Assembly: GCA_000697335.1 (NCBI GenBank)
Contig: JNEM01008368.1
Coordinates: 1 to 23,030 of the forward strand
Reading direction: 5' to 3'
DNA length: 23,030 bases
Source of the DNA: Conidiobolus incongruus B7586
Lineage: Eukaryota > Entomophthoromycota > Entomophthoromycetes > Entomophthorales > Conidiobolaceae
The notes below the pieces were generated by a model. It saw only the letters and a program-made list of their open reading frames with translations, had not been told where the DNA came from and ran no database searches. Position 1 is the first letter of the stretch. Each line of letters opens with the position of its first letter. Below are positions 20,970 through 23,030 of this stretch, one piece after another. Both the position numbers and the translations under genes were made by a program.

Positions 20970-22013
20970 CTATCATTATCTTTCATATGCAAAATAATCA
21001 CCAAAAAAAGAAAAAATATATAAACCCAAAAAAATTAATAATATAATAATATAATAATATAAATATTTATAAAAAACATATCCCCCTTCAAAAAAACATA
21101 TATCAATGATTTGATATTCATAGTATAAAATGACTATAATAATTAATTTTTGTGATTTTGAAAAAGTACCAAATATAATAACTCAAGATATATATGACAC
21201 CATTATAGAATACAGCTTGCTTTTACTGACATCATACTATTTTTACTGTGTTGAATATTTATTGAATTTGGTTTTTGATGGTATTATTGATCCTGATAAT
21301 ATAGATACAAAAGAACAGGTGGCAATTATAACTAGCTATAGCTAGCTAAATCTTGTAAGAATAGATTATGATAAAGACTTGAAAGATAAAGTATCCCCAT
21401 ATAGATTAATAATAACAAATATAAACAATGAGTGTATTTTTACTGGCAAACAGTGTGGTACTAAGATAACTCACAAAATCTGTCTATTGCTTAAGGTTAA
21501 TATTATAGAAAAATACCTAGCAATATAATCTACAGAAATAAAATATATAAATATAGCTTCCAAGGAAAATTTTGTCTATTATCTCACCTATTTAGATAAT
21601 GATAAAATAGAAGGCTTTGATTTGGATGTATATTACAAACTACAAAAAAGATATATTGAAGACTATCCCAGGGAATGTCTTTGCTCCAATGATACCTATA
21701 ATATAAAATATATATACCCAATACATGGCCCAACCTTATAATATTTTAAGCTTAAAGCTTCATATTTCCTATAAAAGCCTTTGGCTTTGTAGGTAGTGTA
21801 GGCAGTGGAGCTGCTGAAGTATCATGTAGCTATCATAAGGACTATATGTTTATTTTAATCCTATTCAACATATACATATAACTGTATAATTATAGACTAT
21901 TGGACACTTTTAAAATATTTTCCATCTATGCTGAGTGATATAATTTTTTTAAAAAAACTATGATCATTAAATTCTCATTAGATAAGGATATCCATCTTAA
22001 AAACCCCTGGAAT
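20970..22013. other. Segment between LTR copies 2 and 3
   Basis: About 1 kb. The first 150 bases are AT-rich with A-runs and an imperfect ATA/AAT repeat (about 21036-21063). Then comes the unidentified reading frame listed next. After 21722 there is no coding signal. Visible there are a tight hairpin at 21774-21788 (AAAGCC, loop TTT, GGCTTT) and a 14-base perfect palindrome at 21332-21345 inside the frame. Confidence 0.6.
21130..21722 (+). pseudogene. Unidentified decayed reading frame between LTR copies
   Basis: An open frame of 71 codons starts with ATG at 21130. The same frame keeps a protein-like residue mix up to about 21722, with two interruptions on the way. The product would be rich in Ile, Tyr, Asn and Asp, with a hydrophobic stretch near its start. 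I do not recognise it. It lies where some LTR elements carry an extra frame after integrase, so it may belong to the fossil element, or it may be unrelated host sequence. It is treated here as a broken relic. Confidence 0.4.
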
Positions 22014-22350
22014 TGTCATAAGTCAGATGACTCTCTTCTACCTAAGTATCTTTATATCAACCTAATGTTAAAGTCATTTCTCCCTCATATACCATTTGCT
22101 CTTACTTTATCTTTTAATTAGCTAATGATATAAGTCACCAGATAATCTCATGAATCATCTTACCTAACCCACACTATTTGAAACCCAGAATTAAAGCTAT
22201 CCTCAGCAGGAAGAGTTTAATCTAAGTCTTTCCAGCTACTTAACTTAAGCCAATAAACCCCTTATTTTCTTAACACTTACCTAGAATTCCCTAGATCTCT
22301 TTTTTTCACCTATACTATTCTAGACATAGCTTTCTCAAGATATGTTAATT
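22014..22350 (+). repeat. LTR copy 3, direct orientation
   Basis: About 337 bases, aligning end to end with LTR copy 1 at roughly 88% identity. It is either the displaced 3' LTR of the gag-pol element or an independent solo LTR of the same subfamily. The flanks (GGAAT before, TATAA or ATTT after, depending on the border) give no convincing target duplication. Confidence 0.85.
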
Positions 22351-23030
22351 TATAAGCATGTGCATGCAATTACTAAATAACAATAAGGCTACTCAGATAT
22401 AAACTAGCAAAAGGTTGATAAGGCTTAATTTGGTTAATCATGGACTTAGTAGTAAATTTGAGTAAGAGGGTATTAATCAAGTAATTATTATTATGATTAT
22501 TAGATCTAAATTTCATATATCAATAAAAATATATAATTTTCATTAAATTATAATATTATTTTATTTTTTCCTTTATATTTTATATTCAATATAATATATA
22601 TCTTTTAACTTTTATTAATTATTTCTTTAATTCAATCATAAATATTTTATATTTATTAGTTCAAAAAAATAGCAAATTTTTTAATTTCAAATTTTTCAAA
22701 CATATTGCAAGCTTTAAAATTAAATATATATATTTATATATATTTTATTATTATTTGTTATTAAAATATTTTAATTCAAAATTTGAAGTTAAATTTAGTT
22801 ATATTTAAATTTAATAATAATTATCAAAAGTTTTTTATTTTAATATTAGTAAATTTAACCATAAACTCTTTTAAATTATTTAAGATTTATATATAACTTA
22901 TAAAAATAATACTTTATATAAATCTACCATTTTAAAGCTAAAAAAGACATTATTTGATATTTATATAAATTTAAGAAAACTAATTTTTATTATTAACTTT
23001 ATAAATTGATATATTAAAAAATTATTAAAA
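22351..23030. other. AT-rich spacer without a recognisable gene
   Basis: The first 150 bases after LTR copy 3 are slightly less AT-rich, and the rest is close to pure A and T. No coding frame, RNA gene or repeat with a partner in the window was found. Confidence 0.7.

Noticed and set aside
21332-21345. Perfect 14-base palindrome CTAGCTATAGCTAG
   Set aside because: It is short, has no loop, no partner site and no known operator match. It may be chance within the relic frame.

Overview
The window looks like nuclear DNA of an AT-rich eukaryote, most likely a fungus. Three host genes stand out from very AT-rich spacers. Introns are short (53, 53 and 57 bases), begin GTAA and end TTTTAG. One gene is an alpha-arrestin with the PY motifs of an Rsp5/Nedd4 adaptor, one a mitochondrial phenylalanyl-tRNA synthetase, one a subunit of the FTS-Hook-FHIP motor-adaptor complex. 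A mitochondrial synthetase argues against anaerobic fungi that lack a mitochondrial genome. An early-diverging filamentous fungus (for example an entomophthoralean or glomeromycotan lineage) would fit, but that is inference from base composition and gene content.

Layout. 1-757: AT-rich spacer with an old direct duplication. 758-829: tRNA-Glu(UUC), minus. 830-2406: spacer with AT microsatellites. 2407-3525: alpha-arrestin, minus, no intron. 3526-6854: spacer with a less AT-rich patch holding a strong hairpin and short coding-like stretches. 6855-6926: a second tRNA-Glu(UUC), plus, identical to the first. 7059-8496: mitochondrial PheRS, minus, three exons, rebuilt here so that both the targeting peptide and the end of the anticodon-binding domain are included. 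8497-9841: divergent promoter region. 9842-12733: FHIP-family gene, plus, two exons. 12734-14205: extremely AT-rich spacer. 14214-14284: tRNA-Gly(GCC), minus.

The right third is a graveyard of repeats. A less AT-rich segment of unknown origin (14285-14706) abuts the 5' side of tRNA-Gly. It is followed by a broken Ty3/gypsy-type LTR retrotransposon: 5' LTR 14707-15042, then remnants of gag, protease, reverse transcriptase, RNase H and integrase up to about 20520. Instead of a direct 3' LTR, the next repeat (20636-20969) is a related LTR in inverted orientation, probably a separate solo insertion. A direct LTR copy lies further on (22014-22350). Between those two is about 1 kb with an unidentified, decayed reading frame. 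LTR copies 1 and 3 differ by about 12%, and most differences run from G:C to A:T.

The host genes do not form a pathway. Two of them, arrestin and FHIP, both belong to endosomal traffic, but nothing in the layout suggests co-regulation. No clearly new molecular system was found. The best leads are the unusual LTR arrangement, the unidentified reading frame between LTRs, the segment abutting tRNA-Gly, and the hairpin-bearing patch at 3.9-4.3 kb.
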